A DNA stretch of 64,000 nt from Oscillibacter ruminantium GH1 (GCF_000307265.1 NZ_DF158897.1:186001-250000), one strand, 5' to 3'; positions 17,140 to 26,218 are shown, counted from the stretch's first letter. Notes: generated by a model from the sequence alone, not told the origin. Made by a program: numbers and translations.

Positions 17140-18060
17140 ATGGATATCGGCGAACTGATCCTCTCCACCGTCCGCATGGCCACCCCGATTCTGCTGGTGG
17201 CGCTGGCGGAGCTGTATTCCGAGCGGGCGGGCCTTGTCAACATCGGGCTGGACGGCATTATGTCCTTCGGCGCGCTGACCGGTTTCATGGTCTGCTTCCT
17301 CACGGGAAGCCCTCTTCTCGGCATTGTGGCCGGAGCCTGCGGCGGCATTCTGGTCAATATGATCTACGCCTACTGCACCATTTCCCTGTGTGCCGAACAG
17401 ATTGTCTATGGCATGGCCATTAACATTTTTGCCCCCGCCGTGGCATCCTTCATCTACCGGATTTACTTCGGCGTCAGCTCCACGCTGGCACAGGGGACGC
17501 TGATGAAGACCGTGGCAATTCCCGTTTTGAAGGACATTCCCTTTTTGGGAAAGCTCCTTTTCGACCAGACACCCATGGTTTATTTTGCCTATCTGATGGT
17601 GATCTTCACCGGCATTTTCTTCAACAAAACAAAAAAGGGCCTGAACTACAAGGCCGTCGGCGAGTACCCCAAGGCGGCGGAGACGCTGGGCATCAACGTT
17701 GTGCGCCAGAAGTATGTGGCCTGTATCATCTGCGGCGCGCTGGCGGGCATTGGCGGCGCGTACCTTACCACCTGCTATGTTAACACCTATTCCGACGGCG
17801 TGGTGGCTGGGCGCGGCTTTATCGCCCTGTCCGCCGTAATCTTCGGGCGGTGGTCTTCCGGCGGCGTACTGCTGGCGTGCCTGCTCTTTGGCTTTTGCGA
17901 CGCGCTGCAGCTGCGGCTGCAAATTCTCAGCACATCCACTCCTTATCAGCTCTTCCAGATGATTCCCTATGTCTGTACGTTGGTGGCACTGGCGATGTTC
18001 GGCATTAAAAAGGCCGGGCCTAAGGCCAACGGCAAGCCGTATCTGCGCGAGGAGCGCTGA
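17140..18060 (+). CDS. BMP-type nucleoside ABC transporter, permease 2
   Basis: 306-residue second permease with LYSERAGLVNIGLDGIMSFGA, which mirrors the NLGGEG region of permease 1, and YKAVGEYPKAAETLGINV. It starts one base after the stop of permease 1 with AAAGGAGGGG inside the end of that gene, so translation is coupled. An upstream in-frame GTG/ATG would overlap permease 1 and is rejected. Confidence 0.92.
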   Translation: MDIGELILSTVRMATPILLVALAELYSERAGLVNIGLDGIMSFGALTGFMVCFLTGSPLLGIVAGACGGILVNMIYAYCTISLCAEQIVYGMAINIFAPAVASFIYRIYFGVSSTLAQGTLMKTVAIPVLKDIPFLGKLLFDQTPMVYFAYLMVIFTGIFFNKTKKGLNYKAVGEYPKAAETLGINVVRQKYVACIICGALAGIGGAYLTTCYVNTYSDGVVAGRGFIALSAVIFGRWSSGGVLLACLLFGFCDALQLRLQILSTSTPYQLFQMIPYVCTLVALAMFGIKKAGPKANGKPYLREER

Positions 18061-18127
18061 ACCGGTTCATCAGGCGCAAGCCTTTTGATTACATCCCATC
18101 GAAATCTGAACTATGGAGGAATATGAA

Positions 18128-19162
18128 ATGAAGAAAGTCTTTGCATTGGTTCTGGCTGCGGCCCTGTCCCTGTCTCTGGCAGCCTGCGGCTCCGGCGGCA
18201 GCACGCCTCCCGCCGCGTCCGGTTCCGGAGCGGCAGCTTCCGGCAGCGCGTCCACCGCCACCTACAAAGTGGCCATGGTCTGCGATTCCAGCATCTCCGA
18301 CGGCGGATGGGGCGCCGCCTGCTACAACGCCATGGTGGATGCAGCGGAAGATCTGGGCTGGGAAACCGCCTACGCCGACAGCGTGGCCCAGTCCGACTAC
18401 GCAAGCTCCATCACCAGCTACTGCGATCTGGGCTATAACATGATCTTCCTGCCCGGCAACCAGTATTCCGACGCCACCGTGCAGGTCGCCAAGGACTATC
18501 CCGACATCTGCTTCGCGGTTCTGAACGGCGCCGAGAGCCTGCCCACCGACAACATCACCTCCATTCTGCCCGACGCCGACGAGATCGGTTACATGGCCGG
18601 TGCTCTGGCGGGTCTGATGACCAAGACCAACGTGCTGGGCTTTATCGGCGGCATGGAGATTGACACCACCAAGGCAAAGCTGGCCGGCTATGAGGCCGCC
18701 GCCAAGGCCGTCAACCCCGACATCACCGTTCTCTCCGCTTATGCCGGTTCTTTTGACGACACCGCCAAGGGCATGGAGCTGGCCAACGGCATGATCTCCA
18801 AGAAGGCGGACGTGTTCTTCGGCGACGCTTCCGCCGTGGACTCCGGCGCGCGTCAGGCCATCGACACCGCCAACGGCAGCGGCGAGATCGCCATTTACGA
18901 CATCGGTCAGCCCGCCGATCTGGTTCCCCAGAATCAAAACGCCTGCCTGATCGGCTCCGTGGTCACCGACAACGCCGGGATGCTGAAGCTGGCCATGCAG
19001 GACGTGGAGGCCGGAACCTTTGGCAACAAGACCATCTATGGCTCCTTCGAAAACAGGTGCCTGAGCGTGGGCACCTTCAACGACGAGCTGGTTTCCGCCG
19101 AGATGCAGACCGCCTATATGGGCTTCATTGACCAGATGTCCGCCGGAACCTTTCCCGGCTAA
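18128..19162 (+). CDS. BMP family nucleoside-binding lipoprotein
   Basis: 344-residue substrate-binding lipoprotein. The signal peptide ends in the lipobox LAAC with C20 as the lipidated residue, followed by a Gly/Ser/Ala/Pro linker. The body is of the BMP/Med/PnrA type (VAMVCDSSISDGGWGAACYN, LGFIGGMEIDTTKAKLAGYE, FFGDASAVDSGARQAID). It captures purine or other nucleosides for the preceding ABC genes. In many operons this gene comes first; here it is last. ATG 18128 follows GGAGGAA. A strong terminator lies just after. Confidence 0.93.
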   Translation: MKKVFALVLAAALSLSLAACGSGGSTPPAASGSGAAASGSASTATYKVAMVCDSSISDGGWGAACYNAMVDAAEDLGWETAYADSVAQSDYASSITSYCDLGYNMIFLPGNQYSDATVQVAKDYPDICFAVLNGAESLPTDNITSILPDADEIGYMAGALAGLMTKTNVLGFIGGMEIDTTKAKLAGYEAAAKAVNPDITVLSAYAGSFDDTAKGMELANGMISKKADVFFGDASAVDSGARQAIDTANGSGEIAIYDIGQPADLVPQNQNACLIGSVVTDNAGMLKLAMQDVEAGTFGNKTIYGSFENRCLSVGTFNDELVSAEMQTAYMGFIDQMSAGTFPG

Positions 19163-19215
19163 AAGCTAAGAAGCCGAATCCCAAATCAATGTCCAGCGGG
19201 TCTTGATTTGGACAA

Positions 19216-19285
19216 AGCCCCTTAAGAGCGCCAAAAGAGCTGCCAGCCGCATCTCTTTTCCAGACGGCCTCTTAAGGGGCTTTTC
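19216..19285 (+). terminator. Intrinsic terminator of the nucleoside ABC operon
   Basis: Perfect 13-bp stem AGCCCCTTAAGAG (19216-19228) with CTCTTAAGGGGCT (19269-19281), with an internal AAAAGAG/CTCTTTT stem in the loop, followed by TTTCT. Confidence 0.88.
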
Positions 19286-19361
19286 TGCGTCTTACCAAAA
19301 ATACCACCGCAGTCTGTGTTCGCTTTGTTTAGCCGACATGCAATAAAAGTGGGAAAAGCAA

Positions 19362-19390
19362 TTCAAATTTCGTTTCCAGTGTGATACAAT
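19362..19390 (+). promoter_or_regulatory. Sigma-A-type promoter of the ZIP gene
   Basis: TTCAAA (19362-19367), 17-bp spacer, TACAAT (19385-19390), 70 bp upstream of the start. No obvious metalloregulator dyad was seen beside it. Confidence 0.6.
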
Positions 19391-19460
19391 CAATCGGCAA
19401 ACACGACAGGCCTCTCTCCGCACAGGATTTTCAGCCGGAAACGAGGCATACTACAAAGGA

Positions 19461-20267
19461 ATGATCGAGGTGGATTCATTGAGTGACCTTATGAAAATCG
19501 CCGTTGGTGTGGCGATTCCCTTTATTGGAACAACGCTGGGCGCGGCGATGGTCTTTTTTATGAAGGGAGAAATGAGTGCGCGCCTGCAAAAGCTTTTGCT
19601 TGGCTTCGCCTCCGGCGTGATGATCGCAGCGTCGGTCTGGTCGCTGCTGATTCCGGCCATCGACATGGCAGAGTCGGCAGGGACGGCGGCATGGCTCCCG
19701 GCACTGGTGGGATTTCTGGCAGGCATCGGTTTTTTGCTACTGCTGGACACCATCATCCCGCATCTGCATCTGAATTCCGACAGTCCGGAGGGCCGTCCAA
19801 GCGGGCTGGGCAAATCGCTGATGCTGGTGCTGGCCGTGACACTGCACAACATCCCGGAGGGGATGGCCGTGGGCGTTGTGCTGGCGGGAATGCGCTCCGG
19901 CGGCGCGGTCATCACCACGGCGGGCGCGTTCGCGCTGGCCGTGGGAATCGCCATTCAGAATTTTCCGGAGGGCGCCATCATCTCCATGCCGCTGGTTGGC
20001 AGCGGCCTTTCCCGTGGAAAAGCGTTTTGTTACGGTTTTCTCTCCGGGGTGGTGGAACCCGTTGGAGCCATCGTCACCATTCTTCTCACCGCGTTGGTAA
20101 CGCCCATTTTGCCGTATATCCTCGCCTTTGCCGCAGGGGCGATGATCTATGTTGTGGTGGAGGAGCTGATCCCGGAAGCACAGGCGGGGGAGCACTCCAA
20201 CATTGGCACCATCGGCGTGGCGCTGGGCTTTGCGCTGATGATGGTGCTGGATGTGGCTCTGGGGTGA
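19461..20267 (+). CDS. ZIP family divalent metal transporter (ZupT-like)
   Basis: 268-residue membrane protein with about eight helices. The binuclear metal-site motifs are intact: HNIPEG at residues 129-134 and QNFPEG at 166-171, with a further Glu in VVVEELIPEA. A His-containing loop (PHLHLNSDSPEG) lies between helices 3 and 4, as in ZIP proteins. It would import Zn, Fe or Mn. The AAAGGA site is immediately before ATG 19461; GTG 19470 is better spaced and may be the true start. It is a single-gene unit between two terminators. Confidence 0.9.
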   Translation: MIEVDSLSDLMKIAVGVAIPFIGTTLGAAMVFFMKGEMSARLQKLLLGFASGVMIAASVWSLLIPAIDMAESAGTAAWLPALVGFLAGIGFLLLLDTIIPHLHLNSDSPEGRPSGLGKSLMLVLAVTLHNIPEGMAVGVVLAGMRSGGAVITTAGAFALAVGIAIQNFPEGAIISMPLVGSGLSRGKAFCYGFLSGVVEPVGAIVTILLTALVTPILPYILAFAAGAMIYVVVEELIPEAQAGEHSNIGTIGVALGFALMMVLDVALG

Positions 20268-20321
20268 AACGCATTCGGCCCACAAGCTGCCCTGCTTTGC
20301 AAAAGCGATGGTAGCAAACAG

Positions 20322-20349
20322 AAAAAGACGCCTATGGGCGTCTTTTTTT
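20322..20349. terminator. Bidirectional terminator between convergent genes
   Basis: AAAAAGACGCC, loop TATG, GGCGTCTTTTTTT. A-tract and T-tract flank the GC stem, so it can serve the ZIP gene (+) and the DUF1905 gene (-). Confidence 0.85.
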
Positions 20350-20385
20350 GTGAATTCATCAAAGCAGATTGCATACAAGGGGATA

Positions 20386-20670
20386 TCATTCCCGTTCGCA
20401 AATGCTCACCTGCACATAATCCCCGAGCTGTTTGCCGATTTCCGCGCGGATGGCTTTTCGAACGCCAATCATATAGCGCGCACTTCCATCGGCATGTCTG
20501 CCCATGCTGACAACGCTTCCGTTATACGCCATTCCGTCAAAGGTGGCGTGGACTTTGACACGGCCCTTTCCGAACTCCGTTTTGATGTCGTAAGGAACTT
20601 CAACATATGCGCCGTCAATATCCGGGACTTTTTTTATCTCCGTAAGAAATTTATATATTTTGGGATTCAT
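20386..20670 (-). CDS. DUF1905 domain-containing protein
   Basis: 94-residue soluble protein matching the DUF1905 pattern: a short beta-rich fold with GAYVEVPYDIKTEFGKGRVK and VRKAIRAEIGKQLGDYVQV. The family has no firmly established activity. ATG 20670 follows AAGGATGG. It is convergent with the ZIP gene and divergent from the next gene, in a locally AT-richer patch. Confidence 0.8.
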   Translation of the reverse strand: MNPKIYKFLTEIKKVPDIDGAYVEVPYDIKTEFGKGRVKVHATFDGMAYNGSVVSMGRHADGSARYMIGVRKAIRAEIGKQLGDYVQVSICERE

Positions 20671-20823
20671 TTAACCATCCTTAGCATCAATTTTGTTGAA
20701 GATAGGATTCTCATCCATTCATAGATTATCAATCGTTTTCTCTACAGAGAACTTGTAAATTAAGACGTTTATGGGATTTAAATCACATATACATAAACTT
20801 AGGAGTAATTGGGAGTGAAGTGT

Positions 20824-21300
20824 ATGGTCATTCATGTTCGGCATTCAAAAATAATGGCAACGGGCTTTCTCTTGGTTCTCTTCGCTTTTATTTTGACCGC
20901 TTTTTTGAAACAAAATTGCCTTCACGATTCAGCAGGCACAGCCATGGCGGCTTTTGAAGAGCAAGACATCAGGGATCAACTGCTGGTCTATCTATTCTTA
21001 GATAATCTGCAAGAGCAGAGTGACCTATTTTACGAGCCATACTATACGCTTAATCCAGAAATTGTTTATTACTTAACCACAGTGAAAGAAGTAACAAGCG
21101 ATGGTCCCTACACTTGTATTAAATTTGTAACACTGCCCTATTTAGGGCCACACGACACAATCGGAGAGGACGAAATCAGTTTTTGTATTAACCATTCAGG
21201 GGAAGTAGTCTCTACAGAGTTTCGTCACCTGAATAGTTATACTTTACCGGATTATCTTCGCAGCTTAGAAAAGGGTGCGTTGCTGCCAACCTCGCAGTAA
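20824..21300 (+). CDS. Putative membrane-anchored or secreted protein, DUF3888-like
   Basis: 158-residue protein with one N-terminal hydrophobic segment (about residues 12-28, ATGFLLVLFAFILTAFL) that could be a signal peptide or anchor, then an extracellular domain containing QDIRDQLLVYLFLDNLQEQ. It resembles the DUF3888 type of small exported Firmicute proteins, but I recognise this only weakly. GTG 20815 (behind AGGAG) or ATG 20824 (behind GGGAG) may be the start. Codon use is clearly AT-richer than in the neighbours (many TTA, AAT, ATT), consistent with a separate origin. Confidence 0.65.
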   Translation: MVIHVRHSKIMATGFLLVLFAFILTAFLKQNCLHDSAGTAMAAFEEQDIRDQLLVYLFLDNLQEQSDLFYEPYYTLNPEIVYYLTTVKEVTSDGPYTCIKFVTLPYLGPHDTIGEDEISFCINHSGEVVSTEFRHLNSYTLPDYLRSLEKGALLPTSQ

Positions 21301-21394
21301 TCACCAAGCCTCACCAACCCTATATTGTGCGGGCATCTGCTTTGCCGACGCACAGCTAGTCTATTTCATTGTAATTTCAAGCCTTTCTTCATTG

Positions 21395-21443
21395 AAAAAA
21401 GCCGCATCTCAGCCCTCATTCAGAAGGTCAAGATGCGGCTTTT
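21395..21443 (-). terminator. Terminator of tRNA-Leu
   Basis: 13-bp stem AAAAGCCGCATCT (21397-21409) with AGATGCGGCTTTT (21431-21443). Read on the - strand it ends in a run of six T, directly downstream of the tRNA. It may also stop transcription from the + strand. Confidence 0.85.
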
Positions 21444-21447
21444 CATT

Positions 21448-21532
21448 TGGTGCGCCTGAAGGGACTCGAACCCACACGTCTTGCGACACGAGAACCTAAA
21501 TCTCGCATGTCTACCAATTCCATCACAGGCGC
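21448..21532 (-). tRNA. tRNA-Leu (anticodon UAG)
   Basis: 85-base class II tRNA with encoded CCA. The acceptor arm GCGCCTG pairs with CAGGCGC. The anticodon stem CGAGA/TCTCG encloses TTTAGGT with anticodon TAG. A long variable arm follows, and the T-arm has GGTTCGAGTCC. It reads CUN leucine codons. Confidence 0.96.
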
Positions 21533-21568
21533 AAATAGGAGAAGCCGGAAAAATTCCGGTACTTTTTT

Positions 21569-21597
21569 ATTATATCAACCATTTACCGAGATGGCAA
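21569..21597 (-). promoter_or_regulatory. Promoter of tRNA-Leu
   Basis: On the - strand: TTGCCA (21597-21592), 17-bp spacer, TATAAT (21574-21569). The predicted start is about 30 bases before the mature tRNA. The leader contains a small hairpin (CCGGAA/TTCCGG, 21545-21559). Confidence 0.78.
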
Positions 21598-21702
21598 CAT
21601 CTAAATCCTGCATATTGGCCGCAGACGCAGAGCGCCGTTGCGGTAGATTGCGTGAATCGATAAAATAGCTACTCTGGGGCTATTTTACCACGAAGCGGCC
21701 AC

Positions 21703-21731
21703 TTGAACAATAGGCAGATTTGCCGTATACT
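21703..21731 (+). promoter_or_regulatory. Promoter of the pyridoxamine kinase operon
   Basis: TTGAAC (21703-21708), 17-bp spacer, TATACT (21726-21731), 62 bp before the start codon. Confidence 0.65.
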
Positions 21732-21793
21732 TAGACAAAACAGATAAAAATTTTCCCCGCCTGTAATAGACGCAATAGAAAAGAGGAACCGCC

Positions 21794-22624
21794 ATGTCTA
21801 CGCCCCGTATTGCTGCAATCCACGATCTGTCCGGCTTTGGACGGTGCTCCCTCACCGTTGCCCTGCCGATTTTGTCCGCCATGGGAACACAGTGCTGTCC
21901 GCTGCCCACCGCCTTTCTTTCCACGCACACCGGCGGATTTGACGGTTTTACCTTTCTTGACATGACCGATGAAATGCCCCGGGTGGCCGCCCACTGGAAG
22001 TCCTTGAATTTGCAGTTTAACGCGATTTACAGCGGATTTTTGGGCAGCGAGCGTCAAATTGATCTGGTGGCGGAATTTTTCCGCGACTTCCGCCGCCCTG
22101 AAACCGTGACGGTGGTGGACCCGGTCATGGGCGACCACGGCAAAGTCTATCAGACCTATACCCCCGCCATGTGCGCGGGAATGATTCGCCTTGCCCGTCT
22201 GGCGGACGTGATTACCCCGAACCTGACCGAGGCGGCCCTGCTGCTGGATCTGCCTTTGGACACGCTCCCCTCTCCGCAGGAGATGGTGGAGCGGCTGAGT
22301 CTGGACGGCAGGCGCTCCGTGGTTCTCACCGGGGTTTCCATGTCGCCGGGAATGACCGGGGCGATGTGTTTCGACGCAAAAACAGGCCGGTCCGAGGCGG
22401 TGCAGACTGCGTTTGTCGCTCACGAATTTCACGGGACTGGCGACGTGTTCGCCTCTGTTCTCACCGGTGCGCTGGTGCAGGGCCGGAATCTGAACGACGC
22501 GGCAACGCTTGCCGCCAAATTTGTCCGGGCCTGCGCGGAGCGGACCGCGAAAGAGGATTTACCCATCCGGGAGGGCGTCGAGTTTGAGCCATTGCTGGGC
22601 CTTTTGACGGGGGAGACGCCATGA
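21794..22624 (+). CDS. Pyridoxamine/pyridoxal kinase (ribokinase fold)
   Basis: 276-residue kinase that phosphorylates B6 vitamers with ATP. Family features are the N-terminal IHDLSGFGRCSLTVALPILS, the substrate region FLSTHTGGFDGFTF, VVDPVMGDHGKVY, ITPNLTEAALLL and the C-terminal anion-hole/catalytic motif HGTGDVFASVL with the base Asp. ATG 21794 follows AAGAGGAA. The stop overlaps the start of the MFS gene (ATGA), so both are one operon; the MFS protein might carry a B6 vitamer, which is inference only. Confidence 0.9.
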   Translation: MSTPRIAAIHDLSGFGRCSLTVALPILSAMGTQCCPLPTAFLSTHTGGFDGFTFLDMTDEMPRVAAHWKSLNLQFNAIYSGFLGSERQIDLVAEFFRDFRRPETVTVVDPVMGDHGKVYQTYTPAMCAGMIRLARLADVITPNLTEAALLLDLPLDTLPSPQEMVERLSLDGRRSVVLTGVSMSPGMTGAMCFDAKTGRSEAVQTAFVAHEFHGTGDVFASVLTGALVQGRNLNDAATLAAKFVRACAERTAKEDLPIREGVEFEPLLGLLTGETP

Positions 22625-23826
22625 GCGGCACGTCTTTGCCGTCCGGGCAGCGGGTAAACACCATGTATTTCCTGCTTCAGATCTGGTTTTGGGGCATGAT
22701 GGCCGCATTCACCGGCTATCAGACAGCCATCGTGCTAAACCGGGGATTTTCCAGCGGACAGGCAGGCGTTTTTATTTCATTAGGCTGCCTGTCCGGTATT
22801 TTTGCTCAGCCGCTGCTGGGTGCTTGGGCAGACCGGCATCCGGCGGTGCCGCTGAAGCGGATTTTTGGCGGGTGTATGTTGGCGGCGCTGCTGATCCACG
22901 GCGGATTTTATTTTTCCCGCCCCGGTTTTTTCGGCACCGCGCTGATTTTTCTGGCTCTGGGCGCGCTGGAAACCAACGCCTATCCTCTGATCGACGCCAT
23001 GGCGATGCAGTTCCTCAACGCCGGAATCGACGTGCGGTACAGCTTGGGCCGGGGACTGGGGGCCTTTGCCTATGCCATTGTGTCCGTTCTGGTGGGCCAG
23101 CAGGCGCGCCGCTTCGGGGTGGAGTCCGCTCTGGTGACTCATGGCGCACTGGTCCTCCTGATTTTGACGACTCTGGCCGTTTTCCCCGCATTTGCCCCGT
23201 CCGCTGCGCCTGCGGCGCATACGCGGACACCCGCGCACTCTCCTTTTTACATTTTAAAGCACAATCCGGCGTTCACCGTGATGCTGCTGGCGGGCTTCTT
23301 TGGATTAATGGCGGTCATGCCTATTGTCAATTTTCTGGTCAGCCTTGTAAATGACCGGGGCGGCGACAGCGGCTCTCTGGGGCTTGCTCTGTTTCTGATG
23401 GCTGCGTCAGAACTGCCGGGAGCGATTTTATTCCAGTGGCTTTGGAAGAAGACAAATCTTGAGCGGATCATGGTGATCTCCGCGGTGTTCATGGCGCTCA
23501 AGCCCCTGCTGTTTCTGTTCTGCGGGGATCTGCGGCTTTTCCTGATGATGCAGCCGATCCAGATGCTGGGATATGGACTGTTCACCCCGGGGAACGTTTT
23601 CTTTGCCAACGAAAATGTCCCGCCCGAGGACCGCATTCAGGGACAGTCCCTCAAAATGGTGGCCACCAACGGCCTCAGCGGCGTGGTGGGCAACCTGATC
23701 GCCGGGGGCATCATTGACCGGGGCGGTGTGAACGCCATGCTGGTGTTTTGCTTTTTCAGCGGCGCGATCGGCGTGGCATTGGCATTTTGGGCGGTGCGTC
23801 TGCGCAAATTCAGAAAAAGCGCTTGA
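22621..23826 (+). CDS. MFS transporter (MFS_1-like)
   Basis: 401-residue transporter with 12 predicted helices. Helix 1-2 reads LLQIWFWGMMAAFTGYQTAIV, and a short loop motif GAWADRHP follows helix 2. The central loop between helices 6 and 7 is Ala/Pro-rich (APSAAPAAHTRTPAH). It resembles the LacY/nucleoside:H+ symporter-like subgroup. Its substrate cannot be read from sequence; the 4-bp overlap with the pyridoxamine kinase gene is the only clue. Confidence 0.85.
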   Translation: MSGTSLPSGQRVNTMYFLLQIWFWGMMAAFTGYQTAIVLNRGFSSGQAGVFISLGCLSGIFAQPLLGAWADRHPAVPLKRIFGGCMLAALLIHGGFYFSRPGFFGTALIFLALGALETNAYPLIDAMAMQFLNAGIDVRYSLGRGLGAFAYAIVSVLVGQQARRFGVESALVTHGALVLLILTTLAVFPAFAPSAAPAAHTRTPAHSPFYILKHNPAFTVMLLAGFFGLMAVMPIVNFLVSLVNDRGGDSGSLGLALFLMAASELPGAILFQWLWKKTNLERIMVISAVFMALKPLLFLFCGDLRLFLMMQPIQMLGYGLFTPGNVFFANENVPPEDRIQGQSLKMVATNGLSGVVGNLIAGGIIDRGGVNAMLVFCFFSGAIGVALAFWAVRLRKFRKSA

Positions 23827-23899
23827 CTTTCCCCCTGCTGGAAGGTGTATACCCAAGTTATTGAGTTCATTCGCCCTTGGGGCGGGAAAGGAATCAAAT

Positions 23900-25996
23900 A
23901 TGAGAGGAATTTTGAAAAAACGGCTGGCGGCGCTGGGACTGGCGCTGACCATGGCCGTGAGTCTTGCCGTCCCGGCGATGGCGGCGGAGGTAAAACGCGC
24001 CCCGGCTTCCGAGGCGCGGCAGAAATCCGCCCAAACAGCGGTGGGCTACGCCATGCAGTACGGCGGGGCCATCGGCGCGTCCTATGCCCTGTGGGAGGAC
24101 GGCGTTTTCACCATCAGCGGGGAGCAAATCAATACCCCCGCCTCCCTGAAGGATTCCCACATGGCAATGTTGGGGGCCGTGGGCGGCGGACTGTACGGCA
24201 TCGGCTCCGTCAGCAAAATGTACACCACCGCCGCCGTCATGAAGCTGGTGGAGGCGGGAAAAGTCAAGCTGGACTCCCCAGTCACCGCTTATTTAAAGGA
24301 CTTCAAAATGGCGGACAGCCGCTATACAAAGATCACCGTGCGGATGCTGCTGAACCACTCCTCCGGTCTGATGGGGACTTCTTCCACCAACGCCTTTCTC
24401 TTTAACGACGACGACCAGCAGGCCACCGACGAGCTGCTGGAGCGCCTTTCCACGCAGAAGCTGAAAGCCGCCCCCGGCGCGTTCTCCGCCTACTGCAACG
24501 ACGGGTTCACGCTGGCGCAGCTGGTGGTGGAAGCCGTCAGCGGAAAGGACTTTATGGACTATGTCCGTTCCGCCCTTCTGACTCCGGTTGGGTTGGCGAA
24601 TACCTATGCGCCCTCGGACGGCAACGAGGTCCTGAACCGACTGGCCCTGACCTGCACCGCCGATGCACAGCAGCGTCTGCTGCCCAAAGACACCATCGGC
24701 ATCGTGGGCACGGGCGGGCTGTACGCCACAGCGGAGGATTTAGCGGCCTTTGGCGGAGCCTTTACCGGTACATCCATGCTTTCCGCCAGTTCCACCGCCG
24801 CCATGGCCGCCCCCGAGTATGACCGGGGCATCTGGCCCGACGAGCCGCTGGGTATGGTGAGCTACGGCCTTGGCTGGGACGCAGTGGAATTCCGGCCGTT
24901 TGAGCAGAACGGCATTCAGTGCCTTGTCAAAGGTGGAGACACCCTGCGTTTTCACGCGGCGCTGCTGGTTTTGCCGGAATATAACATGGCCGCGGCGGTG
25001 CTGACCTCCGGCGGCGTGTCCGTCTATAACGAGCTGGCCGCCGCCCAGATGCTGGCGGACGCGCTGGAGGCAAAGGGCGTGAAGCTGGACCGCTCCGAAC
25101 CCGCCCTTCCCACCGCCTCGCCCGCAACAATGCCCGCGTCTCTTGCGGGCGAGTCCGGGTATTACGGCACCACCACCCAGCAGCTAAAGGCTACTATCTC
25201 CGCCGATGGCAAGCTGACTCTCCATCAAATGAGCATGGCGGGCATTCCTGACCAGACATTGACCTATTACAGCGACGGCTCCTTCCGGGATTCCACCGGC
25301 GCGGCGGCGGTGAAGCTGGTGAAGGAGTCCAACGGCTCCACCTACTTCTATCAGCAGAGTTATGCGCCCCTGCCTAATCTGGGCGTGCTTTCCACCAGCG
25401 ACTATCTACTGGTAAAGATGCCGGAAAATAAAGTCTCCGCCGAGACACAGGCGGCATGGGACAAATTGGCCACCGTAAGCGCGGTCCCGCTGGCTGAAAA
25501 ATACTCCTCTCAGCTGTATCTGGCCCTGTCGGACGCTTCCTCCGCCGCGCAGGTGACCTCGGCCCTGACTGCGGGCGTGGAATACGTCCCGGGCTATGTC
25601 GGCGGAGAACGCATCGTCAGCCCCACCGAACTGCTTTACGACCTGCCCATCGGGCGCGATGCGGGTACGGTCACCGTGGACGGAAGCCTGCTGTGGATCA
25701 ACGGCGCGCCCTATCAGACCGAGAACAGCTTGAAAAACATCTCCACGAAAAGCGGCGCTTACTCCACCATCCAGTCCACGGGTTATGCCCGCTGGTACAA
25801 GGTGGGCGCGGCGGCAGGCAAAACCATGGCGGTTACCTTCCCCGAAGACGCCGGGTTCTACGTCTACAACGGCGACGGCACGCTGGCGGCCTCCTCTCTC
25901 CTGTGGGGAGACACCTCCGTCAAACTGCCGGAGGGCGGCATGATCGTCTTTGCGGGGGATTCCGGTGCCCGCTTCCAGATCAACTTTGCCTCCTGA
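23900..25996 (+). CDS. Secreted class C beta-lactamase-like serine hydrolase with large C-terminal extension
   Basis: 698-residue exported protein. The signal peptide (about residues 1-28) ends with AMA. The penicillin-binding fold has the SxxK motif S103-V-S-K106, the YxN motif Y198-C-N200 and a KGG triad at 344-346. About 300 residues of unrecognised beta-rich sequence follow, ending INFAS. Such proteins may be D-amino peptidases, esterases or lipoprotein-like hydrolases; antibiotic resistance should not be inferred. ATG 23900 is chosen because the signal peptide starts there behind AAAGGAATC; the frame is open further upstream. Confidence 0.87.
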   Translation: MRGILKKRLAALGLALTMAVSLAVPAMAAEVKRAPASEARQKSAQTAVGYAMQYGGAIGASYALWEDGVFTISGEQINTPASLKDSHMAMLGAVGGGLYGIGSVSKMYTTAAVMKLVEAGKVKLDSPVTAYLKDFKMADSRYTKITVRMLLNHSSGLMGTSSTNAFLFNDDDQQATDELLERLSTQKLKAAPGAFSAYCNDGFTLAQLVVEAVSGKDFMDYVRSALLTPVGLANTYAPSDGNEVLNRLALTCTADAQQRLLPKDTIGIVGTGGLYATAEDLAAFGGAFTGTSMLSASSTAAMAAPEYDRGIWPDEPLGMVSYGLGWDAVEFRPFEQNGIQCLVKGGDTLRFHAALLVLPEYNMAAAVLTSGGVSVYNELAAAQMLADALEAKGVKLDRSEPALPTASPATMPASLAGESGYYGTTTQQLKATISADGKLTLHQMSMAGIPDQTLTYYSDGSFRDSTGAAAVKLVKESNGSTYFYQQSYAPLPNLGVLSTSDYLLVKMPENKVSAETQAAWDKLATVSAVPLAEKYSSQLYLALSDASSAAQVTSALTAGVEYVPGYVGGERIVSPTELLYDLPIGRDAGTVTVDGSLLWINGAPYQTENSLKNISTKSGAYSTIQSTGYARWYKVGAAAGKTMAVTFPEDAGFYVYNGDGTLAASSLLWGDTSVKLPEGGMIVFAGDSGARFQINFAS

Positions 25997-26009
25997 CATG
26001 TAAACGATT

Positions 26010-26041
26010 AACGCGGCCCCGAAATGGGGCCGCGTTTTTTT
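26010..26041 (+). terminator. Intrinsic terminator after the serine hydrolase gene
   Basis: AACGCGGCCCC, loop GAAAT, GGGGCCGCGTT, then a T-run to 26041. Confidence 0.92.
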
Positions 26042-26123
26042 GCCTTTGCGGGGCGGAAACGTAAATTCTTTTCTTTCTTTCTTGTGCAGACAACCAAAAA
26101 TAGCAGCTCTCCAAAATCAAACA

Positions 26124-26152
26124 TTGTGCTGTGTGCCAAATTATTGTATAAT
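26124..26152 (+). promoter_or_regulatory. Promoter of the EF-G-like gene
   Basis: TTGTGC (26124-26129), 17-bp spacer, TATAAT (26147-26152), 66 bp before the start codon. Confidence 0.7.
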
Positions 26153-26218
26153 GATTCCATTGAGCGATAGCATTTCCGGTTTCTCGCCCAAGCAACAAAT
26201 CGAAGGGAGTACAAACAT

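Noticed and set aside
20251..20724. 157-codon + strand frame over the ZIP/DUF1905 junction
   Set aside because: Crosses a strong terminator and the opposite-strand DUF1905 gene; no family or start signal.
23900..25996. Reading the serine hydrolase as an antibiotic-resistance beta-lactamase
   Set aside because: The fold is shared by many peptidases and esterases, and the large extension and genomic setting give no sign of resistance.
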